Origin: Arthrobacter sp. AQ5-06 | GTDB lineage: Bacteria > Actinomycetota > Actinomycetes > Actinomycetales > Micrococcaceae | NCBI RefSeq assembly: GCF_003287955.1 | Contig: NZ_QMKP01000001.1 | Span: 248,001-312,000, forward strand | Length of the DNA stretch: 64,000 nt | Reading direction: 5' to 3' | Shown here: in pieces, positions 25,891 through 33,646 of the stretch | How positions within the stretch are numbered: the stretch's first letter is position 1 | Layout: each line of letters begins with the position of its first letter | Notes under the pieces: generated by a model | Told to the model about the DNA's origin: nothing | The model's database searches: none | Seen by the model: only the letters and a program-made list of their open reading frames with translations | Program-made: the position numbers and the translations under genes

Positions 25891-27503
25891 TCGGGATTGC
25901 CACAGCGGTTGACGTTGCCGACCTGAAGGAAACCACGCTGCTCAACATGGGCATCTTCGGCCTGTTTGTCGCCGTCACCATGGTGATCGTGATCCGGGCC
26001 AGCCGGAACAACAAGACCGCGGCAGACTACTACGCCGCGGGCCGGTCCTTCACCGGCTCGCAGAACGGAACGGCCATTGCCGGCGACTACCTGTCCGCAG
26101 CCTCCTTCCTGGGCATCACCGGAGCCATCGCCATCAACGGCTACGACGGCTTCATGTACTCCATCGGGTTCCTGGTGGCCTGGCTGGTAGCCCTGCTGCT
26201 GGTGGCCGAACTGCTCCGCAACACCGGCAAGTTCACCATGGCCGACGTGCTCTCCTTCCGGCTGCAGCAGCGCCCGGTCCGCATCGCGGCGGCCATCTCA
26301 ACCCTGGCCGTCTGCTTCTTCTACCTGCTGGCGCAGATGGCCGGAGCCGGCAGCCTGGTCTCCCTGCTGCTGGGCATCAGCGACTGGGGCGGACAGGCCC
26401 TGGTGATCATCGTCGTCGGCGCCCTGATGATCATGTACGTACTCATCGGCGGCATGAAAGGCACCACCTGGGTGCAGATCATCAAGGCGATCCTCCTGAT
26501 CTCCGGCGCGGCCGTGATGACCTTCTGGGTGCTCGCCATCTATGGGTTCAACGTCTCCAGCCTCCTCGGTGCGGCGGCTGATACGGCCAACAACCCGGCT
26601 GTGCTGAACCCCGGCCTGCAGTACGGCAAGTCCGAAACCTCCAAGCTGGACTTCATGTCCCTCGGCCTCGCCCTGGTTCTGGGCACGGCAGCCCTCCCGC
26701 ACGTCCTGATGCGCTTCTACACCGTCCCCACAGCCAAGGAAGCCCGCAAGTCCGTGGTCTGGTCCATCTGGCTGATCGGCATCTTCTACCTGTTCACCCT
26801 GGTCCTGGGCTACGGTGCCGCAGCACTGGTCGGCGCCGACACCATCAAGTCGGCTCCGGGCGGCGTCAACTCCGCAGCACCGCTGCTCGCCTTCTACCTC
26901 GGCGGCCCGCTGCTCCTGGGTTTCATTTCCGCCGTGGCGTTCGCCACGATCCTGGCGGTGGTGGCCGGCCTGACCATCACCGCGGCGGCATCTTTTGCCC
27001 ACGACATCTACGCCAGCGTCATCTCCAAGGGCAAGGCCGACGCCGACACCGAGGTCAAGGTGGCCCGGCGCACCGTTGTGGTCATCGGTGTGATGGCCAT
27101 CCTGGGCGGCATCTTCGCCAACGGCCAGAACGTGGCCTTCCTCGTGGCCCTGGCCTTCGCCGTCGCGGCGTCGGCCAACCTGCCCACCATCATCTACTCC
27201 CTGTTCTGGCGCCGGTTCACCACCCAGGGCGCGGTGTGGAGCATGTACGGCGGTTTGGGCTCGGCGATTATCCTGATCATCTTCTCGCCGGTGGTTTCCG
27301 GTGCCAAGACGTCAATGATCGCAGGGGCCAACTTCGCCTTCTTCCCCTTAAGCAACCCCGGCATTGTGTCCATCCCGCTGGCGTTCCTGCTCGGCTGGCT
27401 TGGGACGGTTCTGGACAAGAGGCGCGAGGACACTGCCAAACAGGCCGAAATGGAAGTACGCTCCCTGACCGGTGTGGGCGCGGAGAAAGCCGTGGACCAC
27501 TGA
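25887..27503 (+). CDS. sodium/solute symporter, monocarboxylate (acetate/pyruvate) type
   Basis: 538 residues, about 13 membrane helices. SSS-family hallmarks AADYYAAGRSFTGSQNGTAIAGDYLSAASFLG, GGMKGTTWVQIIKA and ALPHVLMRFYTVPTAKEARKS. Closely follows the ActP/MctC pattern for acetate, pyruvate or propionate uptake with Na+ or H+. Coupled with the DUF485 gene. It is paralogous to the symporter at 21562, but that copy is more diverged. A strong bidirectional terminator follows. Confidence 0.92.
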   Translation: MIGIATAVDVADLKETTLLNMGIFGLFVAVTMVIVIRASRNNKTAADYYAAGRSFTGSQNGTAIAGDYLSAASFLGITGAIAINGYDGFMYSIGFLVAWLVALLLVAELLRNTGKFTMADVLSFRLQQRPVRIAAAISTLAVCFFYLLAQMAGAGSLVSLLLGISDWGGQALVIIVVGALMIMYVLIGGMKGTTWVQIIKAILLISGAAVMTFWVLAIYGFNVSSLLGAAADTANNPAVLNPGLQYGKSETSKLDFMSLGLALVLGTAALPHVLMRFYTVPTAKEARKSVVWSIWLIGIFYLFTLVLGYGAAALVGADTIKSAPGGVNSAAPLLAFYLGGPLLLGFISAVAFATILAVVAGLTITAAASFAHDIYASVISKGKADADTEVKVARRTVVVIGVMAILGGIFANGQNVAFLVALAFAVAASANLPTIIYSLFWRRFTTQGAVWSMYGGLGSAIILIIFSPVVSGAKTSMIAGANFAFFPLSNPGIVSIPLAFLLGWLGTVLDKRREDTAKQAEMEVRSLTGVGAEKAVDH

Positions 27504-27557
27504 CACGGTGAAAGCCGATCCTGCTGCTGATCGACGCAGCTGATCGTGATGCAAGGA

Positions 27558-27593
27558 AAAGAGTCCCCGTGCCGTAGGCACGGGGACTCTTTC
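27558..27593. terminator. bidirectional intrinsic terminator
   Basis: Perfect 16-bp stem AAAGAGTCCCCGTGCC (27558-27573) with its complement at 27577-27592 and a 3-nt loop, with A- and T-runs on both sides. Serves the symporter operon and the converging gene at 27612. Confidence 0.92.
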
Positions 27594-27611
27594 TAGCCTG
27601 GTTGCCCGGTG

Positions 27612-28268
27612 CTACGCCTGGGGCTTGAGCTTGATGTTGATCATTTTCAGCTCGTCGGTTCCTTCGAAGCGGTAGACGAGATCGATCTTCTTGTCGCCGT
27701 CGCAGGTGATGAGGCCGGCCACGTCGGCCGCCTTGGTGCCGTTCTCCGTGCTGGCCTTCACCTCGTTGTAGGCAGTCTTGCAGGTGCTATCCATCTCCAG
27801 CGTCTTGATGCCGGCGATGAAGTCCTCCTTGGTCAGCTGTTCACGGAGGGCGGGGTCAAGATAGTCGTCGTAGGCCTTGGAACTGTCGCCGGCAATCACC
27901 AGCTTCGTGAAGCCGTCGGCCAGGCCCCGGGCATGGTTGGTGGCTCCGTTGACGATGTTGACCAGGATGAGGACGCCGACGACCGCCAGCAGCAGGACAC
28001 CGCCCACAACGCCGAGGATGGTCCACAGCTTCCGGCGGTTTCGCGCCGGGGGTTCTTGTCCGGGCAGCCCGAACGGCCCCTCTGACGAGTATTGACCGGG
28101 TTCACCGTACTGTGCGGGTGGGCCGAACTGAGACGGCGCACCGTACCGCTGCGGGTTGCCGGGCAGTGGTGGCGCGGCATGCTGCCCGGGGTTGCCGGGC
28201 GGCACTGATGGTTGTGCGGGCCAGGCTGCCGGATGGACCGGCTGGTACGGTTCCTGAGGATTGCTCAC
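27612..28268 (-). CDS. proline-rich membrane-anchored protein, DUF4878-like
   Basis: 218 residues from GTG 28268. A ~75-residue Pro/Gly/Gln-rich cytoplasmic head (PGNPQRYGAPSQFGPPAQYG), basic stop RNRRKLW, one membrane helix (ILGVVGGVLLLAVVGVLILV), and an extracytoplasmic ~120-residue domain with two cysteines (DSTCKTAY, GLITCDGD) that resembles the DUF4878/lumazine-binding-like fold. Function unknown; such proteins are abundant in actinobacterial envelopes. Confidence 0.75.
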   Translation of the reverse strand: MSNPQEPYQPVHPAAWPAQPSVPPGNPGQHAAPPLPGNPQRYGAPSQFGPPAQYGEPGQYSSEGPFGLPGQEPPARNRRKLWTILGVVGGVLLLAVVGVLILVNIVNGATNHARGLADGFTKLVIAGDSSKAYDDYLDPALREQLTKEDFIAGIKTLEMDSTCKTAYNEVKASTENGTKAADVAGLITCDGDKKIDLVYRFEGTDELKMINIKLKPQA

Positions 28269-28357
28269 GATGGAGCCTTTCCGGCAACGCACTGGCACTG
28301 CCTTATTGTTGGGACCCGCTGAACGGCACCCATGGATTCACCTTGGAACAGCCTATA

Positions 28358-28379
28358 ACCCAGCCCGCCGGGGCTGGGT
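28358..28379. terminator. GC-rich hairpin downstream of the Lrp gene
   Basis: Perfect 9-bp stem ACCCAGCCC/GGGCTGGGT with GCCG loop; followed on the minus strand only by TATAGG, so a weak terminator at best. Confidence 0.45.
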
Positions 28380-28407
28380 ATCGGGGCAGTAATAAGGGCT
28401 GCTGGCC

Positions 28408-28881
28408 CTAAGCGTCTCCGGATCCCCGCTCGAGCAGCGGCTGGATGCGGAAGGGGATGAGTTCGCCCATGGCCAGTGCGGTGTCCGTCCTGTCCACTCC
28501 ATCGCACGCCAGGATCTTGCCGTTGATCCGGAAGAGGTCCTCGGCGTCCAGGGCCACTACCCGGAGCAGGAGGTCAGCGGAGCCGGTGAGGCCGTAGCCT
28601 TCCAGGATTTCCGGAATGCCGGCGAGGTCATGGGCGAGCTGTCCCAGTTTCTGCTGCTGGACATGGACGGAAATGAACGCCATGAGCGGATAGCCCAGGG
28701 ACGCCGGGTTGATCCGCCGTTCAAAGGACAGGAAGACGTGCTTCTTCTCCAGCTGAGCCATGCGCGCCTGCACGGTGTTCCGGGACAGCCCCAGCTTCTG
28801 GGCCAACGCCACCACCGTCCGCCGGGGGTCGCGGGCCAGGGCCGAGAGCAGCCGCGTGTCTGTGCCATCCAAAGCTTGCAT
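28408..28881 (-). CDS. Lrp/AsnC family transcriptional regulator
   Basis: 157 residues from ATG 28881 (six more codons are open upstream). N-terminal winged HTH: LDGTDTRLLSALARDPRRTVVALAQKLGLSRNTVQARMAQLEKK, then the RAM (ACT-like) effector domain with GYGLTGSADLLLRVVALD. Divergent from the branched-chain oxoacid dehydrogenase genes, the position of BkdR-type regulators, which sense branched-chain amino acids. A pair of near-identical sites flanks its own promoter. Confidence 0.93.
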   Translation of the reverse strand: MQALDGTDTRLLSALARDPRRTVVALAQKLGLSRNTVQARMAQLEKKHVFLSFERRINPASLGYPLMAFISVHVQQQKLGQLAHDLAGIPEILEGYGLTGSADLLLRVVALDAEDLFRINGKILACDGVDRTDTALAMGELIPFRIQPLLERGSGDA

Positions 28882-28932
28882 AATGCGCAACTTTAGCACG
28901 GTGAGTGCAGTGCAAACAGGGCATTATGCGCA
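28880..28932. promoter_or_regulatory. paired ATWATGCGCA boxes, candidate Lrp sites
   Basis: ATAATGCGCA (28880-28889, at the Lrp start codon) and ATTATGCGCA (28923-28932) are direct repeats starting 43 bp apart, about four helical turns, in the Lrp-bkd intergenic region. Same-face repeated boxes are typical of Lrp-family octamer wrapping. Confidence 0.5.
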
Positions 28933-29076
28933 GTATTCGCCGCGGTGGTTGTACCCATTGGGCATTGTGAGTAGGGTCACAAATATCCGGGGCAACGGCG
29001 CCCGGACGGCCGGCAGCGGGCGGGACCACAAGTCCCCAGGCTCCGGTCAAACGACGTGAGAAGGTTGCGTGCCATC

Positions 29077-30186
29077 GTGTCTACAGACAGGAACCTGATC
29101 CAGCTGATTACCCCGGCAGGGGAGCGGATCAGCCACCCGGAGTTCGATCCCTGGGTGAAGGACATCGGGGATGAGCAGTTGTGTTCCCTCTACGAGGACC
29201 TGACGGTCATCCGGCGGATCGATGTGGAGGCCACCGCCCTCCAGCGTCAGGGCGAGCTCGGCCTCTGGCCCCCGTTGCTGGGGCAGGAGGCGGCGCAAGT
29301 CGGTTCCGGCAGGGCCCTGCGCGAGGACGACTTCGTCTTCGCCAGCTATCGGGAAAACGGTGTGGCGTACTGCCGCGGCGTGGACCTGACGGACATCACT
29401 CGGGTGTGGCGTGGCACTGCCTCCTCCGGATGGGATCCGTACACCGTGAATATGGCCACCCCGCAGATCATCATCGGCGCGCAGACGCTGCATGCCACCG
29501 GTTACGCCATGGGCATCCAGAACGACGGCGCGGACTCGGTGGCGGTGACGTACTTCGGCGACGGTGCCACCAGCGAAGGCGACGTCAACGAGGCCATGGT
29601 CTTTGCCGCCAGCTTCCAGGCGCCCGTGGTCTTCTTCTGCTCGAACAACCACTGGGCAATTTCGGAGCCCGTGCGGTTGCAGTCCCACATCCAGATCGCA
29701 GACCGGGCCACTGGATTCGGTATTCCGAGCCTCAGGGTGGACGGCAATGATGTGCTGGCCGTTATGGCAGCGACGCGCGTGGCATTGGACCGTGCCCGGC
29801 ATGGCGGTGGACCCACGTTCATCGAAGCCGTCACGTACCGCATGGGACCGCACACCACCGCTGACGATCCCACCCGCTACCGTGACGCCAACGAACTGGA
29901 GGACTGGGCTGCGAAGGACCCCATCCAGCGGGTCAAGGCCCTGCTGGAACGCAAAGGCCTCCTCACGGGTCAGGTCCAGCAGCACGTTCACGACAAGGCA
30001 GAGGCTGTCGCCCGAGAAATCCGTTCGGGCTGCATCGGCATGCCGGATCCGGAGCCGATGGACATCTTCAAGCATGTGTACAGCGCGCCCAACTCGTGGC
30101 TGGACCGGCAGCAGGACCACTACGCCCGTTACCTGGCTTCCTTCGGCGATCCCGCGGGAGCCACCTCAGAAGAAGGTGCACGCTGA
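29077..30186 (+). CDS. 2-oxoacid (branched-chain) dehydrogenase E1 alpha
   Basis: 369 residues from GTG 29077 (AGAAGG 12 bases upstream); GTG 29056 is an alternative. Thiamin-diphosphate subunit that decarboxylates the 2-oxoacid. The TPP motif GDG-x-NN is visible: YFGDGATSEGD near residue 160 through FFCSNNHWAIS. MGPHTTADDPTRYR is the phosphorylation-loop-like block of branched-chain E1 alpha. Next to an Lrp regulator and a leucine-degradation operon, so branched-chain substrates are favoured over pyruvate. Overlaps E1 beta by TGATG. Confidence 0.9.
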   Translation: MSTDRNLIQLITPAGERISHPEFDPWVKDIGDEQLCSLYEDLTVIRRIDVEATALQRQGELGLWPPLLGQEAAQVGSGRALREDDFVFASYRENGVAYCRGVDLTDITRVWRGTASSGWDPYTVNMATPQIIIGAQTLHATGYAMGIQNDGADSVAVTYFGDGATSEGDVNEAMVFAASFQAPVVFFCSNNHWAISEPVRLQSHIQIADRATGFGIPSLRVDGNDVLAVMAATRVALDRARHGGGPTFIEAVTYRMGPHTTADDPTRYRDANELEDWAAKDPIQRVKALLERKGLLTGQVQQHVHDKAEAVAREIRSGCIGMPDPEPMDIFKHVYSAPNSWLDRQQDHYARYLASFGDPAGATSEEGAR

Positions 30187-31196
30187 TGACCCAGTTGACC
30201 TTTGCCCGCGCCATCAATTCCGGCCTGCGCAAATCCCTCGAAAACGATCCAAAAGTCATCCTCATGGGCGAGGATATCGGCACCCTCGGGGGTGTTTTCC
30301 GGGTGACCGACGGCCTCCAGAAAGATTTCGGCACCCACCGTGTGGTGGACACCCCGCTGGCCGAGTCGGCCATCATGGGCACCGCCGTCGGCCTCGCGTA
30401 CCGCGGTTACCGCCCGGTGGTGGAGATCCAATTCGACGGCTTCATCTATCCTGCTTTCGACCAAATCGTGAGCCAGGTGGCGAAGCTGCACTACCGCACG
30501 CAGGGGGCCGTGAAGATGCCCATCACCATCCGCGTCCCGTTCGGGGGCGGCATCGGCTCGCCCGAGCACCACTCCGAGTCGCCCGAGGCGTACTTCACGC
30601 ATACCTCGGGTCTTCGCGTGGTCAGCGTCTCCAACCCGCAGGACGCCTACACCGTGATCCAGCAGGCCATCCTCTCCGATGACCCGGTACTGTACTTCGA
30701 ACCCAAGCGCCGCTACCACGACAAGGGTGAAGTGGATGAGGGCATCGATCCGCGCACCGCGCTGCCGATGGACACCGCCCGCGTTGTCGCTGAGGGCACT
30801 GACGTGACGCTGGTGGCCTACGGGCCGTTGGTGAAGACGGCCAGGGACGCAGCAACCGCCGCCGCCGACGAAGGCATCTCCATCGAGGTCATCGACCTGC
30901 GCTCGCTGGCACCCGTGGACTACGCCACCGTGGAAGCCTCCGTCCGGAAAACGGGCAGGCTCGTGGTCACCCATGAAGCCGGCCAGTCCGGTGGCCTGGG
31001 CGCCGAAGTTGCAGCCAGCATCACGGAGCGGTGCTTCTCCCACCTCGAAGCCGCCCCCGTCCGTATCACCGGGTTCGATATTCCCTACCCGTACTCCAAG
31101 CTCGAAATGCACCATCTGCCCGGCCTGGACCGGATCCTCGACGGCGTGGACCGCGCCCTCGGACGCCCGAACTCCCTCAGCGGGCTGGAAGGATGA
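30186..31196 (+). CDS. 2-oxoacid (branched-chain) dehydrogenase E1 beta
   Basis: 336 residues, beginning MTQLTFARAINSGL. Transketolase-like pyrimidine-binding domain with LMGEDIGTLGGVFRVTDGL, the PVVEIQFDGFIYPAFDQI and GGGIGSPEHHSESPEAYF active-site segments, and the C-terminal HEAGQSGGLGAEVAASI. Length and order are normal for an alpha2-beta2 E1. Start overlaps the E1 alpha stop and its stop overlaps the E2 start (ATGA), giving a tightly coupled three-gene operon. Confidence 0.93.
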   Translation: MTQLTFARAINSGLRKSLENDPKVILMGEDIGTLGGVFRVTDGLQKDFGTHRVVDTPLAESAIMGTAVGLAYRGYRPVVEIQFDGFIYPAFDQIVSQVAKLHYRTQGAVKMPITIRVPFGGGIGSPEHHSESPEAYFTHTSGLRVVSVSNPQDAYTVIQQAILSDDPVLYFEPKRRYHDKGEVDEGIDPRTALPMDTARVVAEGTDVTLVAYGPLVKTARDAATAAADEGISIEVIDLRSLAPVDYATVEASVRKTGRLVVTHEAGQSGGLGAEVAASITERCFSHLEAAPVRITGFDIPYPYSKLEMHHLPGLDRILDGVDRALGRPNSLSGLEG

Positions 31197-32644
31197 GCGC
31201 CACCATGATCAAGGAATTCAGGCTCCCGGACCTCGGCGAAGGCCTCACGGAATCCGAAATCCTCAGCTGGAAGGTGGCAGTGGGGGACACCGTGACGCTG
31301 AACCAGGTCATCGCCGAGGTGGAAACCGCAAAGGCCGTAGTTGAGCTGCCGTCACCTTTCGCGGGCGTGATCACTGCCCTCCATGAAGAGCCGGGATCCA
31401 TCGTGGAGGTCGGCAAGCCGATCGTCTCCTTCGAAGTAGCGGACGACGGCGGCGCCTCACCTTCAGGGGCTGCGCCCGCCGGGGCGGCCACTGCTGCGGC
31501 GGGGACCGCTAAACGCGAGCCGAACCTGGTTGGGTACGGCGCCGTCGTCGAAAGTTCGGGGCGCCCTGCCCGCCGGGCCCGCAACTTCATAACCCCGGTG
31601 GTTGAGCCTGTTCGTGGCTCGGTGGTCGAGCCGGTCATGACAGAAACCCCGGTGGTCGAGCCGGTCGAAACCGAGCCCGTCGAAACCCTGCCTGTCGAAA
31701 GCCTGCCAGTCGGAACCAGGCCCGCCGACACCGTGGAGCGTCCACGCTCCACCCCGCCGGTCCGGAAACTGGCCAAAGACCTCGGCGTCGAGCTGGCCGC
31801 GGTCGCGGGCACCGGAGCCGGCGGACTGATCACGCGGGAGGATGTCCAGAATTTTGTTGGCGGCGGGGAATTGTCGGCGCCGGTGCGCCACCTTTCCGCC
31901 GTATCGGATTCGGTTTCCGCCGCGGGGCTGGGAGCACAGGGCGGTCGGGAAGTCCGCACTCCGATCAAGGGCGTCCGCAAGTTCACGGCGGCTGCGATGG
32001 TGGCTAGTGCGTTCACGGCACCCCATGCCACGGAATTCCTCACCGTGGATGTCACGCCCACCATGGACCTGCTTGCCAAGCTGAAGGCGAGCCGCGCCTT
32101 TTCCGGCTACAAGCTCACGCCGCTGACGCTGGTGGCCAAGGCTGTGCTGATCGCGCTGCGGCGGAACCCGTCGCTTAACTCGCGGTGGGAGGAGGCAAGC
32201 CAGGAGATCGTGCAGTTCAACTACGTGAACCTGGGCATCGCCGCCGCGACTCCCCGCGGGCTCACCGTACCGAACATCAAGGACGCGGACACCCTGTCAT
32301 TGCTGGAACTCTCCGAAGCCCTGACCGGGCTGACCGAGACGGCACGGGCCGGCAAAACCGCCCCGGCAGACCTGTCCGGTGGCACCATCTCCATCACGAA
32401 CATCGGGGTCTTCGGCATCGACGCGGGTACGCCCATCCTGAACCCCGGCGAGGCAGGCATCCTGGCCATGGGGGCTGTGCGGAAGATGCCCTGGGAATTC
32501 CAGGGTGAGGTGGCCCTGCGGCAGGTCATGACGCTGAGCCTGTCCTTTGATCATCGACTCGTGGACGGGGAGCAGGGCTCGCGGTTCCTTGCCGATGTTG
32601 GCGCCATCTTGGCTGAACCCGGCATGGTGCTCACGATGGTCTAG
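31193..32644 (+). CDS. 2-oxoacid (branched-chain) dehydrogenase E2, dihydrolipoamide acyltransferase
   Basis: 483 residues. One lipoyl domain (4-80) with lipoylated Lys47 in EVETAKAVVELPS; a long linker; an E3/E1-binding domain (about 182-220, PPVRKLAKDLGVELAAVAGTG); and a catalytic domain whose HxxxDG motif is FDHRLVDGEQGSRF near residue 452. The linker carries an unusual ~40-residue run of VVEPV/VET units encoded by degenerate direct repeats (31594-31717). No E3 (lipoamide dehydrogenase) gene is nearby, so E3 must come from elsewhere. Confidence 0.93.
   Translation: MSATMIKEFRLPDLGEGLTESEILSWKVAVGDTVTLNQVIAEVETAKAVVELPSPFAGVITALHEEPGSIVEVGKPIVSFEVADDGGASPSGAAPAGAATAAAGTAKREPNLVGYGAVVESSGRPARRARNFITPVVEPVRGSVVEPVMTETPVVEPVETEPVETLPVESLPVGTRPADTVERPRSTPPVRKLAKDLGVELAAVAGTGAGGLITREDVQNFVGGGELSAPVRHLSAVSDSVSAAGLGAQGGREVRTPIKGVRKFTAAAMVASAFTAPHATEFLTVDVTPTMDLLAKLKASRAFSGYKLTPLTLVAKAVLIALRRNPSLNSRWEEASQEIVQFNYVNLGIAAATPRGLTVPNIKDADTLSLLELSEALTGLTETARAGKTAPADLSGGTISITNIGVFGIDAGTPILNPGEAGILAMGAVRKMPWEFQGEVALRQVMTLSLSFDHRLVDGEQGSRFLADVGAILAEPGMVLTMV
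31594..31717 (+). repeat. degenerate GGTGGTCGAGCC-GGTCGAAAC repeats within the E2 linker
   Basis: Copies of CGGTGGT(T/C)GAGCC(T/G)GT begin near 31595, 31620 and 31650, followed by shorter GCC(C/T)GTCGAAA(C/G) units to about 31717. All stay in frame. The unit resembles the short interspersed sequence (complement GTTTCGACAGGCTCAACCACC minus variants) scattered in many high-GC actinobacterial genomes. Confidence 0.75.
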
Positions 32645-32726
32645 GCCGGGCGGCAACGGCCCCGGCCTAACCCAGGAGAGCGGGCCGTTCTTGTGGCCAG
32701 GAACACGGGAGGCCCCGCTCTTGTGG

Positions 32727-33479
32727 TCAGGAGGCCTGGGGCACGTCCACCGTGAGTGCCGCCAGGGCCATGCTCTCGAGAAGTGGCCGGGCCGTTTTGG
32801 GTGCGATCTTGCGTCCGTGGTTTCGCACCGAGTGCGGCGTGGAGTTGATCAGGCCGAACGTAGCGTGGGCCCGCATCCGCAGTTCGACGGCGTCGGTGGC
32901 CGGATGCAGCAGCGCCAGGACCTCCACCCAAATCTCCACGTAGTTCCGCTGCAGTGCCCGTACCTCGGACTGGTCCTTCTGGCTGAGGTTGCTGAAATCC
33001 CGGTCCTGCACCCGGATCACGTCGGGCTTGCCCAGCGCGAACTCCACCTGGAACCCCACCAGCCTACGGAGCGCTGCGAGAGGGTCCGTGGTCTCGGCGA
33101 TGACGCGCCGGCCGCCGTCGAGCAGCTCCCGGCTGACGGTGAGCAGCAGATCTCCCAACACCGCCTGCTTGCCCTGGAAGTGGCGATAGACGGCCGGACC
33201 GCTGACCCCGGCTGCGGCGCCCAGGTCTTCCAGCGACACCCGGTTGAACCCGTGCAGGGCGAAGAGTGCCGCGGCGGCGGCAAGCAGCGCCTGGCGGCGA
33301 TTCTCCTTCGCCTGGCTTCGGGGCGTTCCGGGAGCTGTTTGCGCTGCCGGGGCCGCGGGTGTTCCGGGAACGGACTGCGTTGCCGAAGTAGCCCGCGTTG
33401 CTGAACCGGGCTGTGTTGCTGAACCAGGTTGGGCTGGCAGGGCCGGTGTGGACGGCTTGACCGGTCGGGTGGTGGGCAC
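32727..33479 (-). CDS. TetR family regulator of the leucine/acyl-CoA operon
   Basis: 250 residues from GTG 33479 with an excellent AAGGAGG six bases upstream. The first ~55 residues are low-complexity Pro/Ala/Ser/Thr with two QPGSAT units, unusual for TetR proteins. The HTH follows (RVSLEDLGAAAGVSGPAVYRHF, about 80-101), then a ligand domain. Divergent from the methylcrotonyl-CoA carboxylase operon with two palindromic sites between; position corresponds to Rv2506 in M. tuberculosis as I recall. Likely represses the operon and itself, with an acyl-CoA as probable inducer. Confidence 0.9.
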   Translation of the reverse strand: MPTTRPVKPSTPALPAQPGSATQPGSATRATSATQSVPGTPAAPAAQTAPGTPRSQAKENRRQALLAAAAALFALHGFNRVSLEDLGAAAGVSGPAVYRHFQGKQAVLGDLLLTVSRELLDGGRRVIAETTDPLAALRRLVGFQVEFALGKPDVIRVQDRDFSNLSQKDQSEVRALQRNYVEIWVEVLALLHPATDAVELRMRAHATFGLINSTPHSVRNHGRKIAPKTARPLLESMALAALTVDVPQAS

Positions 33480-33524
33480 GCTTTTCCTCCTTGGACCAGC
33501 AAATTCTAGCAACGCCTCGTTATG

Positions 33525-33578
33525 TTGGACATCACAGTTAATAGAGACTAACCTGAATTCCAGTTATAAAGCATTAAC
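33525..33578. promoter_or_regulatory. carboxylase operon promoter with two GTTA-N8-TAAC operators
   Basis: Promoter candidate TTGGAC (33525-33530), 18-nt spacer, TAACCT (33549-33554). Operator 1 GTTAATAGAGACTAAC (33537-33552) covers spacer and -10; operator 2 GTTATAAAGCATTAAC (33563-33578) covers the presumed start. They begin 26 bp apart; both are preceded by CA and followed by C. Confidence 0.65.
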
Positions 33579-33646
33579 CGAGCTGGCCTTAGTGGTTCTC
33601 GCCGGAGCCTTGGTGGCTTTCAAAAGATGAGGAACGGACGCAGTCG

